Source of the DNA: Paenibacillaceae bacterium
GTDB lineage: Bacteria > Bacillota > Bacilli > Paenibacillales > NBRC-103111
Assembly (NCBI GenBank): GCA_029256185.1
Contig: JAQSYI010000002.1
Coordinates: forward strand, 210,900 to 274,899
Direction of reading: 5' to 3'
DNA length: 64,000 nt
Shown: positions 17,673 through 26,304 of the stretch, piece after piece
Numbering within the stretch: position 1 is the first letter of the stretch
Layout of the letters: every line of letters begins with the position of its first letter
Program-made: the position numbers and the translations under genes
The notes under the pieces: generated by a model
Databases searched by the model: none
Seen by the model: only the letters and a program-made list of their open reading frames with translations
What the model was told of the DNA's origin: nothing

Positions 17673-18476
17673 ATGAAATACAAAATCGGAGATATTTCCA
17701 AGCTGCTTGGAATGTCCACTGAGGGTCTTCGCTATTACGAGGAAAGCGGAATTATAACGCCCAAGAAGGTAGCAAGCTCCAAATTCCGTTATTATGATGT
17801 ATGGGATCTGCACATTCTGGTCCGAGCCAGAGCTTACAAGCGGCTGGGCTTTTCTCTTCGTGAGATCGACGATATTGTCAATTCCAAGAAAGAAGTAAAG
17901 ATAACGGATATGCTGCTGGAAAAGGAAAAAAAATTGGAGGAGGAGGTAATCCACAGCTTAAATCTGTTGAAACGAACGCGGCAAATCAAGGAAATGTACG
18001 CCGACACCCCCGGTATGATTTATCAGTACCGGCTGGAGCATTGTCCCGGCATCTACCGCATCAACACACAGGATCGATATGCTCTGATTAATGATCCTTC
18101 CGTGCGGTCCCTTGCCAACGAATGGATTGACAAGGCGCCCTTCGTATTTTCATCAGGACTGTTTCCCCGGGAAGAGCTGGAAGCACAGGGCATGCATTAT
18201 CATTTGGGCTTTGGCATTGAGGAGCAATATGCCGCCTACCTGCATGTGGAGGAGAATCAATATGTGAAGCGTCATCCTTCCCGGTTATGCGTGCATACCG
18301 TGCTGCCCTCCAGCTCAGACACGGTTCTGTCTCCCGAACGCCTGTCCGGGGCAATGGAATACATTCACTCCCAGGGGTTGCAGCTGGCAGGCGATGCCTT
18401 CAGTATGGCCATTGATTTCCATAAGGTCGGACAAATATTCAAAAATTTGCACCGTGTATGGCTTCCTGTCCAATAA
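17673..18476 (+). CDS. MerR family regulator with large C-terminal effector domain
   Basis: DNA-binding regulator; the N-terminus MKYKIGDISKLLGMSTEGLR plus YYEESGIITP and FRYYDVWDL is a MerR winged helix-turn-helix, and residues about 75-115 form the dimerising helix (EVKITDMLLEKEKKLEEEV). The remaining ~150 residues are a distinct effector domain with LGFGIEEQYAAYLHVEENQY, probably GyrI-like in fold (inference). GAGGAGG precedes the ATG. It lies directly upstream of the MFS and SDR genes, whose promoter has the 19-bp spacer expected for MerR control, so they are its likely targets. Confidence 0.88.
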   Translation: MKYKIGDISKLLGMSTEGLRYYEESGIITPKKVASSKFRYYDVWDLHILVRARAYKRLGFSLREIDDIVNSKKEVKITDMLLEKEKKLEEEVIHSLNLLKRTRQIKEMYADTPGMIYQYRLEHCPGIYRINTQDRYALINDPSVRSLANEWIDKAPFVFSSGLFPREELEAQGMHYHLGFGIEEQYAAYLHVEENQYVKRHPSRLCVHTVLPSSSDTVLSPERLSGAMEYIHSQGLQLAGDAFSMAIDFHKVGQIFKNLHRVWLPVQ

Positions 18477-18483
18477 ATATGTA

Positions 18484-18514
18484 TTGACTCTCAAGTGGGT
18501 TGATTACCTACAAT
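18484..18514 (+). promoter_or_regulatory. 19-bp-spacer promoter of the MFS-SDR operon
   Basis: TTGACT (18484-18489), a 19-bp spacer and TACAAT (18509-18514). The long spacer matches MerR-activated promoters, and the MerR gene ends 7 bp earlier. The spacer contains only a weak TCAA-N5-TTGA dyad. Confidence 0.6.
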
Positions 18515-18551
18515 AAACATTGTGAAAAAAATAACTTTCACTTGGTTTATT
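18512..18551. repeat. 40-bp imperfect inverted repeat, candidate operator
   Basis: Left arm AATAAACATTGTGAAA and right arm TTTCACTTGGTTTATT match at 13 of 16 positions around an 8-bp gap. The repeat starts at the -10 box and spans the expected transcription start, so it could be a repressor site or form a 5' RNA stem. It lies 29 bp before the MFS start codon. Confidence 0.55.
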
Positions 18552-18580
18552 GATATGTAAGGGACAGGAGGGTTATTCAA

Positions 18581-19861
18581 TTGCAAAACATGAAACAAAA
18601 CCGCTGGATGATATTTATCGGTGCATGGATTATCACCTTTTTCATCGCATCCTCCGCCATTTTCAGCGTGTTCTCCACTCCCTTATCCCGGCTGCACGGG
18701 TGGTCGCTGGCAGATATTAATCTGTCGTTCTCCATCTATCAGCTGTTTCTGGGTGTAGTGGGAATCTTCGGCGGACGGTATGCAGACAAGCACGGCGCTG
18801 TCAGGCTGATGTATATCGGCGGCCTGCTGTTTGGCGCGGGGTGGTTCCTGACAGGCAGCTCCAGCTCCATCCCCATGCTGTATCTTACCTATGGCGTTCT
18901 GGCCGGCACTGGCGCAGGCACCATATACAACGCCACCCTGGCAACGGCATTGCGATGGTTTCCCGATATGCGGGGGAAGATTTCCGGCTGTCTGTTGGCT
19001 GCCGCAGCCTTTGGCCCTTTTGTTCTGGCTCCTGCAACCAATGCACTGTTTGCCAGAGTGGGCACTGATGCCGCAGGCGTCACCACGACCTTCCGTATTC
19101 TGGGGGCCATGTTCTTCGTGTGCATCGCTGCCGTGGGCTGGCTGATCAACCGGGCGCCTGCGGACTACCAGCCGGCGGGAAGCAGCGCCAAAGTGAGCCA
19201 TGCGGCCAATCCCGTTAAGAAGGCGCCATTGTCCTCGACCAGGAATTACGAGTGGTCGGAGATGCTGCGCACCCCCATTTTCTGGGTGCTATTCGTCACC
19301 TTTATGTGTGCCGGTACCGCAGGAACGATGATGATCAGTTCCACCTCCATCATTGCCCAGACTCAGATTGGGCTAAGCTCAACCGTAGGCGCCCTTGCTG
19401 TAAGCGTAAGCACCATCTCCAACTTTACCGGCAGGCTTACCTTTGGCGTGCTCATTGACAAGCTTGGCGATTTCAAGGCGCTGCTGATCAGCCTGCTGCT
19501 AAGCTCCCTCGCCCTGCTGCTGTTGGGCACCGCAACCGGCTCCGGCCTGTTCTTCACCTGCGTTGTTTTGCTGGGCTTTGCTTTTGGTGCGCCCCTGGTT
19601 GTCTTCCCTCCCATTACAAGTCGGAATTTCGGCAGCAAGAACCTGGGAATCAACTACGGCATCATGTTCTTGGGCTTTACCTGCGCCAACTATGTGGGAC
19701 CCAAAATTGCCGCCAGCTTCAAGGACGCCACGGGTGTGTTCACCGGCGCATACTTTACAGCCTCCGGCATCGCAGCTGTTGGCGCTTTGATTGTAATCAC
19801 GATTATTGCTTATGAGAGGAAAAGAACCAAAATCATACATGCAAAGGAGCAAACCGTATGA
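18581..19861 (+). CDS. MFS transporter, OFA (oxalate/formate antiporter-like) type
   Basis: Twelve-segment major facilitator transporter of 426 residues. After a short lead the first helix runs WIITFFIASSAIFSVFSTPL. GGRYADKHGAVRLMYIGGLL is the loop 2-3 MFS signature, and GTGAGTIYNATLATALRWFPD followed by MRGKISG matches the OFA subgroup, which exchanges small carboxylates. A TTG start fits the GGAGGG 8 nt upstream better than the later ATG. The stop overlaps the SDR start (ATGA at 19858). Substrate is probably an organic acid handled by the SDR enzyme (inference). Confidence 0.88.
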   Translation: MQNMKQNRWMIFIGAWIITFFIASSAIFSVFSTPLSRLHGWSLADINLSFSIYQLFLGVVGIFGGRYADKHGAVRLMYIGGLLFGAGWFLTGSSSSIPMLYLTYGVLAGTGAGTIYNATLATALRWFPDMRGKISGCLLAAAAFGPFVLAPATNALFARVGTDAAGVTTTFRILGAMFFVCIAAVGWLINRAPADYQPAGSSAKVSHAANPVKKAPLSSTRNYEWSEMLRTPIFWVLFVTFMCAGTAGTMMISSTSIIAQTQIGLSSTVGALAVSVSTISNFTGRLTFGVLIDKLGDFKALLISLLLSSLALLLLGTATGSGLFFTCVVLLGFAFGAPLVVFPPITSRNFGSKNLGINYGIMFLGFTCANYVGPKIAASFKDATGVFTGAYFTASGIAAVGALIVITIIAYERKRTKIIHAKEQTV

Positions 19862-20604
19862 GCAATCATTTTAACGGCAAATATGCAATTATTACCGGAG
19901 CGGCAGGCGGGATATGCAAGGATACCGCATTTTGTCTGGCTGAACGGGGGGCGGCGGGGGTGATTATAGCCGATCTGGATTCCGCCAAGGCTGCTGCGGC
20001 AGCCCGGGAAATTGAAGCAGCCACCGGCTGCCGCAGCCTCTCCTTCCAAACCGATGTTTCCAAGCCGGAGGACATTGAAGCCCTGTTCGTTTATGCCATG
20101 GAGCAGTTTGGAGCTGTGCATATTCTGGTTAACGGCGCCGGAGTCTGTCCCACCACCAAGCTGGAGGAGCTGGACGCGGAAAAGTGGGATTGGTGCATGA
20201 ATATCAATTTGCGGGGGGCCCATCTCTGCTGCCGCGAGGCTATCAACATTATGCGCAAGCAGCAATATGGAAGAATTGTCAATATCAGCTCTATGTCCTA
20301 CCGTGTTGGCGGCATTGCAGCTGCAGCCAGCTACGGCGCGTCCAAGGGCGGTCTTGCTTCGGCAACGAAAACCTATGCCAAGCTGACGGCCAAGGACGGC
20401 ATCACTGTAAATGCCATTTGTCCCGGACTGATCATGACCGATATGACCCGCAACAATGGCTACACCGCCGACAGCATCCCTATGGGACGTCTTGGGGAGC
20501 CCCGGGACATATCCACGGTTATTGCCTTTCTGTCCAGTGACGATTCCCGGTATATGACAGGCTGTACCCTGGACGTGAATGGCGGCGCTTATATGACTAT
20601 GTAA
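19858..20604 (+). CDS. SDR family oxidoreductase (FabG-like), altered nucleotide motif
   Basis: Short-chain dehydrogenase/reductase of 248 residues acting on a hydroxyl or keto group with NAD(P). The Rossmann start is IITGAAGGICKD: the usual TGxxxGxG ends in Cys20 instead of Gly. The NAG-type block is VNGAGV. The catalytic set is S144/S145 in NISSMSY, Y159 and K163 in SYGASKGG, with NAICPGLIMTDM after it. AAAGGAG precedes the ATG, which overlaps the MFS stop. D39 after the second strand (VIIADLD) suggests NAD preference. Substrate unknown. Confidence 0.9.
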   Translation: MSNHFNGKYAIITGAAGGICKDTAFCLAERGAAGVIIADLDSAKAAAAAREIEAATGCRSLSFQTDVSKPEDIEALFVYAMEQFGAVHILVNGAGVCPTTKLEELDAEKWDWCMNINLRGAHLCCREAINIMRKQQYGRIVNISSMSYRVGGIAAAASYGASKGGLASATKTYAKLTAKDGITVNAICPGLIMTDMTRNNGYTADSIPMGRLGEPRDISTVIAFLSSDDSRYMTGCTLDVNGGAYMTM

Positions 20605-20634
20605 ATAATGGTTACAGTATTCTGGATTAACGTT

Positions 20635-21249
20635 CTAAAGCTTCGTCAGACCAATGGCGATCCCGCCGCAGGCTACCAGCAGAAGTCCGCCCAGAACATA
20701 TTTTAATTCCAGCCGGGTCTTCGTCTCGCGAAGGATCAACAGGCCGCCGATTGTAGCAACGATCACATTCATTTGCGACAGGGTGTAGCCAACAGCCACA
20801 CCGTTCCTTTCATTGGAAAGCATCATGGTCAGATTGGCAATGGCGAAGGCGAAGCCGGTGAGAATATTCTGAAACGATTTTTTGGACCATATATGGGAAC
20901 CCTTCTCCAATTTGTACAGGAAGATTGTCCCTGCAAACATGGCAATGGCCTGGGGAAACAATGCGTCCCATCCGCTGATACCGGCAACGCGGGGAATGAC
21001 CGCATAGCATACAAGAGCAGCGGAGGACATCAGCAGAGTAATGACTCCTTTTTTCATATCAAGCTGCCCAAAGCTCCAGATTAATCCGCACAGGATACAG
21101 GAGATTATCAGATTGGGCGTCCACTCTTCAGGCCGCTTGAAAATAAACACAACGATGGCAAACAGCAACGCTCCCATTACCATGCCCATTTGCTGATTAC
21201 TGGGCTTGCCGCCAATTTTGGTCATAACCAACGGCTGGATTCCCCACAT
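20635..21249 (-). pseudogene. GRP-type sugar uptake transporter (GlcU/RbsU-like), truncated and internally deleted
   Basis: The readable 204 residues match the glucose/ribose porter family (usual length about 280-290). The first helix starts abruptly at MWGIQPLVMTKIGGKPSNQQ without the preceding ~10 residues and without a ribosome site. The middle jumps from LIWSFGQL directly to DMKKGVITLLMSS. In full members roughly 80 residues lie between these blocks. The C-terminal half (ISGWDALFPQAIAMFAGT, ANLTMMLSNERNGVAVGYTL) is well kept. It ends 30 bp from the convergent SDR gene. The 5' break coincides with a GGGCGTGTCTGAAAACTC string that resembles an insertion-sequence end, unproven. Confidence 0.72.
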
Positions 21250-21493
21250 TCTAGGGCGTGTCTGAAAACTCCGAGGGGAGCAGATTGTACCGAATTTTCG
21301 TTTCTGGCATTATTGCGCATAGTAGTTTCTTATAAAGGCTTTCGCTTCATTGTTACCGTGTTTCTTCTCAGCAGAATAAATTTTCCAAAAAAAATCCCGT
21401 TCACTTGTGTTTTCTTGCTTTTTTAGAGCAGAGAAAACGCAGCATGACAAGATTTTCGTTCTTTTCAGGGGATGATTATCAGGAAGGAAAGGG

Positions 21494-22363
21494 TTAGCTC
21501 CTGCTGCTTTCCCTGTCAAGATACTTTTTTCTATATTGTTTTGGAGTTGTGCCTATTAATTTTTTGAAGATGGTATTAAAATGACTTACATTGTTATATC
21601 CAACGGATGAAGCGATTTCGATTACGGAATAGTTAGTCGTGAGCAGCAAGGTCTGAGCTTCGCCGATTCTGCGCCTGACCAGATAATTTCCCGGAGAATA
21701 TTCAAACGTATCCTTAAATACATGTGACAAATAATATAAGCTGATGTTTTATGTATCTGCGACAGATTGCAATTGAATATCCTCTGAATAATTTCTGTCG
21801 ATGTATTCCTTAACTCTATAAGACATGATCTGGGTAGGATTCATCTCCTCAATGATCTGGGGCTCCAATATGTTGCTCTCCAGGTAATAGAGTAATCCGG
21901 TCAGCAGCTGCTGCGAAACAAAGCTAGCATGAGCGGCCTGCTCCTGCAGCAATGAAAACATGGAATCGTACAGCTTCGACAATAAGGAGAAATGCTCCAT
22001 GCTTGGTATGACCGGACAGGAACCATCCGGGATAAGCGCATTGGCCCTTAAGCTATTTACCGCAAGATTTTTAACGGCGCAGCAATACAAAGAGATGGCG
22101 TTGTCTTTTGTCGTCAGCTCATCGTGAATTACTCCACTGTTAAACACAACAATATCACCGCATTTTACTTCGTAATAAACTCCATGAATAAAAAAGCTTC
22201 CTTCTCCGCCGGTGATTAACAATATTTCCACCAAATCCTTATGGGAATGCATCATTCTTGGATGGATGCAATCACATTTTTCTACCTTGCTGACATATAG
22301 CAATTGCGCTTCATGGGTAAAAAAGGTTTCCGGTTTGGATTCTTCCGTGAAATATTGCTTCAT
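21494..22363 (-). pseudogene. AraC-family regulator interrupted by an in-frame TAA
   Basis: N-terminal cupin-like sensor (HPRMMHSHKDLVEILLITGG, SGVIHDE) followed by a helix-turn-helix pair. The reading frame is open from 22363 except for one TAA at 21749-21751, placed inside the first helix-turn-helix (LQSVADT-stop-NISLYYLSHVFKD). Downstream the same frame continues to the normal family end (VIEIASSVGYNNVSHFNTIF, GTTPKQYRKKY). Without the stop it would be a usual ~289-residue regulator. GAAGGGG precedes the ATG at 22363. Read-through, a sequencing error or a true nonsense mutation are all possible. It probably once controlled the adjacent sugar transporter. Confidence 0.78.
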
Positions 22364-22469
22364 TATATCAGCCCCTTCAGACCCGCCAAATTTTTGGGAG
22401 TCCGTTCCCAAAATGATTATATAAAGCCATGGCATCAAAGCATACGGATTATGCAATTATTAATTTTTC

Positions 22470-22494
22470 TGAGCGGGTTATTTCCCGCGGCTCA
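22470..22494. terminator. GC-rich hairpin at the end of the MerR-fusion gene
   Basis: TGAGCGGG pairs with CCCG-(CGG)-CTCA with a small bulge; a T6 run follows on the plus strand and an A-rich stretch on the other side. It overlaps the stop codon of the gene read leftward. The T run is on the wrong side for that gene, so termination strength is uncertain. Confidence 0.4.
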
Positions 22495-23808
22495 TTTTTT
22501 GCAGTCTCCACTCTTATTTTTATAGTATTCTAAAGCTTCCTCAACGTTAATACCATCGATTGTCATGCCTGTTAAGTCGCAATTTTCAAGCTCACAGTCC
22601 TTAAAATTTACACTCGCGAATTTACTCCTTTCAAGGTTTGTATAACGAAAATCACAGTCGCCCATATATGAACTGTAAAATCTGCTTCTTTCCATTCCAG
22701 TGGCGTATATCAGCGCCTCAGCAAAATATATGTCAGTAAACCGGCATTTATAAAGCGTACCATCGTAAAAATCCCATGATGAATAGGTGGAGAAACGGTG
22801 ATAAATGCCGTTCATAGATCCGTCAAGTATAGCAAAACGATACCTGCTGCTGTTGTATACCTCGTCGTGTGGTTTCATCATTCTAATATATTGATTACGA
22901 TCGTTCGCATTGGTGTAAAACTTAAATCTGTTATCCTCTAAAAATTGCTGTTTTTTCATCTCGCAGTCGTGATAGCAATATCTGTTGTCCTTGCCGATGG
23001 TTAAGAATATCATCCAGCATAAAATATCGGGGTGGTTTTGTTTTAGCAGTTCAAACACATACACGTTGATATCGGGTTCCTTATAGGCAATATTGCGAAT
23101 AATCATGGACTCGCACCCCGAGTAGGCCAGGTTGACTGTACCGATACATTCGCTGTCCTGCATGATTTTATAGTAACGTGTACAGTCGGGCATATCAAGC
23201 TGGCTTTCCAAGCTGAAATAGCTCAGAAGCTCATCTAACTCTGTCGTGTTCACGTAGCAGCGTTTGACGACTTCCGTCACCTCGTCAATATCAGCCGCTG
23301 TCATCAGTTCCAGGGACAAATCAATGCCCGTCATATCAACGATGGGTTCCGGCGACGGTTCCACGGCAATCTCTCTGACCGGTTCGGCGAAAACCGTTTG
23401 CAGGGCGGATTTTAGTTCTTCCGATTCAGTGCTATGGGTTGTATCCAAATAGGTATACACACTTTCGATGTTCTGCTTATCCTTGAGCATATGAATAAGT
23501 TGTTGTAAAACAAGGCCCAACGCATTGAGCTGTTCTTTTTCCTTTTTGGATTCATCAAGATGGGAGGTGAAAACAGATATCACTTTTGACAATTCGCTTG
23601 ATGTTAATATCTCCTGAATAGAAGGGATAGAAAGGCGCAGCTTGCGTAATAATACAATCTGCTTGATTTTCTGCATATTTTCTTCATCGTAATAACGGTA
23701 ATCGTTTTCTCCGCGCAAGCTTTCCAAGATCCCCACACTTTCCCAATAATGCAGTGAACGATGCGAAATCCCAAATTTATTGGTTGCATCACCGATTTTC
23801 ATTAACAT
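22492..23808 (-). CDS. MerR regulator fused to a pentapeptide-like C-terminal domain
   Basis: 438 residues with three parts. Residues 1-75 are a MerR winged helix-turn-helix (MKIGDATNKFGISHRSLHYW, YRYYDEEN), followed by a dimerising coiled coil to about 130. Residues about 165-310 look like a GNAT-type domain (LELMTAADIDEVTEVVKRCY, CIGTVNLAYSG, RFKFYTNANDRNQYIRM), weak evidence. The last ~90 residues contain pentapeptide-like units: SRFYSSYMGDCDFRYTNLER, then SKFASVNFKDCELENCDL. GGAGG precedes the ATG by 6 nt. It has its own palindromic promoter, so it is probably autoregulated. Both the input signal and the role of the C-terminus are unknown. Confidence 0.82.
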   Translation of the reverse strand: MLMKIGDATNKFGISHRSLHYWESVGILESLRGENDYRYYDEENMQKIKQIVLLRKLRLSIPSIQEILTSSELSKVISVFTSHLDESKKEKEQLNALGLVLQQLIHMLKDKQNIESVYTYLDTTHSTESEELKSALQTVFAEPVREIAVEPSPEPIVDMTGIDLSLELMTAADIDEVTEVVKRCYVNTTELDELLSYFSLESQLDMPDCTRYYKIMQDSECIGTVNLAYSGCESMIIRNIAYKEPDINVYVFELLKQNHPDILCWMIFLTIGKDNRYCYHDCEMKKQQFLEDNRFKFYTNANDRNQYIRMMKPHDEVYNSSRYRFAILDGSMNGIYHRFSTYSSWDFYDGTLYKCRFTDIYFAEALIYATGMERSRFYSSYMGDCDFRYTNLERSKFASVNFKDCELENCDLTGMTIDGINVEEALEYYKNKSGDCKK

Positions 23809-23839
23809 AAAAAACCTCCTTTTTTATTGACATATATTC

Positions 23840-23870
23840 ATCATACAACCTTACGTAAGGTAAGAGTCTA
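23840..23870 (-). promoter_or_regulatory. MerR-type palindromic promoter
   Basis: On the minus strand: TAGACT (23870-23865), a 19-bp spacer, and TATGAT (23845-23840). The spacer contains the perfect 14-bp palindrome ACCTTACGTAAGGT (23848-23861). This is a textbook MerR operator-promoter and sits 31 bp before the MerR-fusion start. Confidence 0.85.
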
Positions 23871-24024
23871 TATTTTTCAAAAGAAAATAGGAGTAATCGA
23901 AACGGGCAAACCCATGAAGTGACAAAATCCATAGGGTTGGTCATAAAACTGTATTGTTGCGCGCTGCCCCATTAGGTTTAATGAAAGGAGGAACTAAATC
24001 GAATCCATTAGGAACGGTGGTACA

Positions 24025-26304
24025 ATGTCACTTTCAGATATGACCAAGCAGCAGGATTTCGGAATCAGTCCTCTCGTCGCCCAGGCAGTAGCATTTACCA
24101 ATACGTATAAGAAACATCAGCATGATCCTGCCGCCATCCGGGAGGCCATGTGTCTAAAGCAGCAATATCCCGCGCTTATGGGTGAAATCCGGATGGGAGA
24201 CTGGTTTGCCGGCCGCAGACCTGGGGAACGGATTGTTTATGCAGGCTCCATCTGGTGGGCCGCTTTTCCGGGCGATACCCATAAACCCCTGATGGAAGGC
24301 AAACAAGGCGGCTATGTGTTCGACTTCGCTGCTGTGCACCGGTCTGCAGGCAATCCGCAGGAGCGCAAGCTGCTGGAGGAGTTGACGGAATTCTGGAGCC
24401 AGGAGGCGACTATTCTGAAGACGATCCGCTCCTGGGACGACGAGCTTGCGCACGAGTTGGGCCAGCCGGGTCAAATTGCCGGGTACAGCAACGGCTTTTC
24501 CCTGGCTTTGGATTTAGACCGTCTGGTGCAAAAGGGCCTTCCGGGGTTGAAGGAGGATATTCTTTCCAGAAAGCCTGCCGCGGAAGCGGCTGACAGCGAA
24601 AGCGGCTTTTTCACCGGATTATGGATTGCAGTGGAGGTGCTGGAGGAGGTTTGCCGCCATTACGAAGCCCAAGCCCGGGATCTGGCCCGGAAAGCCGTTA
24701 ATCCGGGTGAGCGCTGCAGGCTGGAGGCAATAGCCCGGTCGCTGGCGGGGATCATCGATCATCCTCCGGAATCCTTCCGGGAAGCCGTTCAGCTGGTGTG
24801 GCTATACGTGCTGGTGTCGGGAGGCAAGCATCTGGAGGCATGGGGCCTGGATGTGGCTCTCGGAGACTTGTATGCGCATGATAGGGATCAGGGCGTTATC
24901 ACCGAGGAAGAAGGCGTGGGAATGCTGTCGTCCCTTTGGCGGTTGTTTCATGAAAACGGTGAAGCCGCCACCTGCCGCATCGGAATCGGCGGCAAGGGAA
25001 GGCGTAACGAGGAGCAGGCGGACCGCGTGGCCCTCATCGCGATGGAGGCCACCAAGCGCCACAGGCAGGTGACTCCCCAATTGATGCTGCGTTTTCACAA
25101 GGGGCAGAACCCGCTACTGCTCAAAACCGCATACGACACCATTCATGAAAGCTGCACATATCCCCTGCTCTACAACGATGATGCCATCATTCCGGGCATT
25201 GCCCGTATTTTCGGAGTTTCCGGGAGCACCGCAGAGCGTTATCACCCCCTCGGCTGCGGAGAATACATGCTGGCGGGGTTAAGCCCCAGTATGCTGGACA
25301 TGAATTGGAACATTCCCAAAGCTCTGGAAGCGGTTCTGCATGATGGCTTGGATGCAGACGGCAACCGGATTGGACCCCGCACCGGGAGCATCGGTTCCCT
25401 GGATACCTTCGACAAGCTGTACCAAGCATTCGCGAAGCAGATCCGGTTTGCCGCGGATTTATCCGCTAGAGCCTATCAAAAAATACGTGAGGTATACCCG
25501 AGGGAGTGCGCTTTTCTTTACGCCAGCCTGCTGACGGATGACTGCTTGGAGCGGGGGCGCTCCGCCTTTGATGGAGGAATGCGGTATATCGGAGGCTGCG
25601 CTATGGGCCACGGCTTTACCAATGCCGCGGATTCCCTGACAGCAATCCGGCAGTTGGTTTACCGGGAGCAGCGCATAACGCTGGCTCAGCTGGTATCTGC
25701 CTTGGATGCGGATTTCGAAAATCAGGAACCGCTGAGAAGATTGCTGCTGGATGCTCCGAAATACGGGAATAACCATCCGGAAGCCGACGACATGCTGGCG
25801 ATGCTGTACAAGGACATCAACCGGGCCGCACAGGAAGCGGGATTGAACGTCGGTCTGGATTTCCATACGGTGAGCAGCGTCAACCCGGGAGGTTATGGAA
25901 TGGGCTTCGGCAGCGGCGCAACGGCCGACGGCCGAAGAAAAGGCCAGCCATACGCCATCGGCAATTCCCCCACCTCCGGTTTTGACCGGAACGGCCTCAC
26001 GGCCCTTCTGCAATCTGCAGCCAAGGTGGACCCTGCCAACGGAGGAGCCGTGACCAACTTCAAGCTGTCCAGGGAGTTTTTCACCGGAGAACGCGCCAAG
26101 CTGGAGGCTTTGTTCTCTGCCTTCTTTGCAAAAGGAGGCTTGCAGGCCAACATCACGGTGGTCAATAAGCAGGACCTGGAGGCAGCCTTGGAGAGACCCG
26201 ACCAATACCCTCACGTGCTGGTGCGGGTAGGCGGTTGGACAGCCCGGTTCATTGATCTGGAACGAAGCATCCAGGAAGACATGATCCGAAGGACCCTGTA
26301 CTGA
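24025..26304 (+). CDS. Glycyl-radical enzyme of the pyruvate formate-lyase family, substrate unknown
   Basis: 759 residues. The thiyl-radical cysteine is C411 in HPLGCGEYMLAG, with the G-C-x-E pattern (E413) found in dehydratase/eliminase members rather than the tandem Cys of true pyruvate formate-lyase. The glycyl loop near the end is VRVGGWTARFIDLERSIQED, radical site G737, with Trp where Tyr is usual. The remaining middle part is family-like but I cannot match it to choline, glycerol, hydroxyproline or isethionate enzymes. The ATG has a weak GGTGG site; a stronger AGGAGG lies 37 bp upstream. The activase follows with a 1-bp overlap. Oxygen-sensitive fermentation chemistry is implied. Confidence 0.87.
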   Translation: MSLSDMTKQQDFGISPLVAQAVAFTNTYKKHQHDPAAIREAMCLKQQYPALMGEIRMGDWFAGRRPGERIVYAGSIWWAAFPGDTHKPLMEGKQGGYVFDFAAVHRSAGNPQERKLLEELTEFWSQEATILKTIRSWDDELAHELGQPGQIAGYSNGFSLALDLDRLVQKGLPGLKEDILSRKPAAEAADSESGFFTGLWIAVEVLEEVCRHYEAQARDLARKAVNPGERCRLEAIARSLAGIIDHPPESFREAVQLVWLYVLVSGGKHLEAWGLDVALGDLYAHDRDQGVITEEEGVGMLSSLWRLFHENGEAATCRIGIGGKGRRNEEQADRVALIAMEATKRHRQVTPQLMLRFHKGQNPLLLKTAYDTIHESCTYPLLYNDDAIIPGIARIFGVSGSTAERYHPLGCGEYMLAGLSPSMLDMNWNIPKALEAVLHDGLDADGNRIGPRTGSIGSLDTFDKLYQAFAKQIRFAADLSARAYQKIREVYPRECAFLYASLLTDDCLERGRSAFDGGMRYIGGCAMGHGFTNAADSLTAIRQLVYREQRITLAQLVSALDADFENQEPLRRLLLDAPKYGNNHPEADDMLAMLYKDINRAAQEAGLNVGLDFHTVSSVNPGGYGMGFGSGATADGRRKGQPYAIGNSPTSGFDRNGLTALLQSAAKVDPANGGAVTNFKLSREFFTGERAKLEALFSAFFAKGGLQANITVVNKQDLEAALERPDQYPHVLVRVGGWTARFIDLERSIQEDMIRRTLY

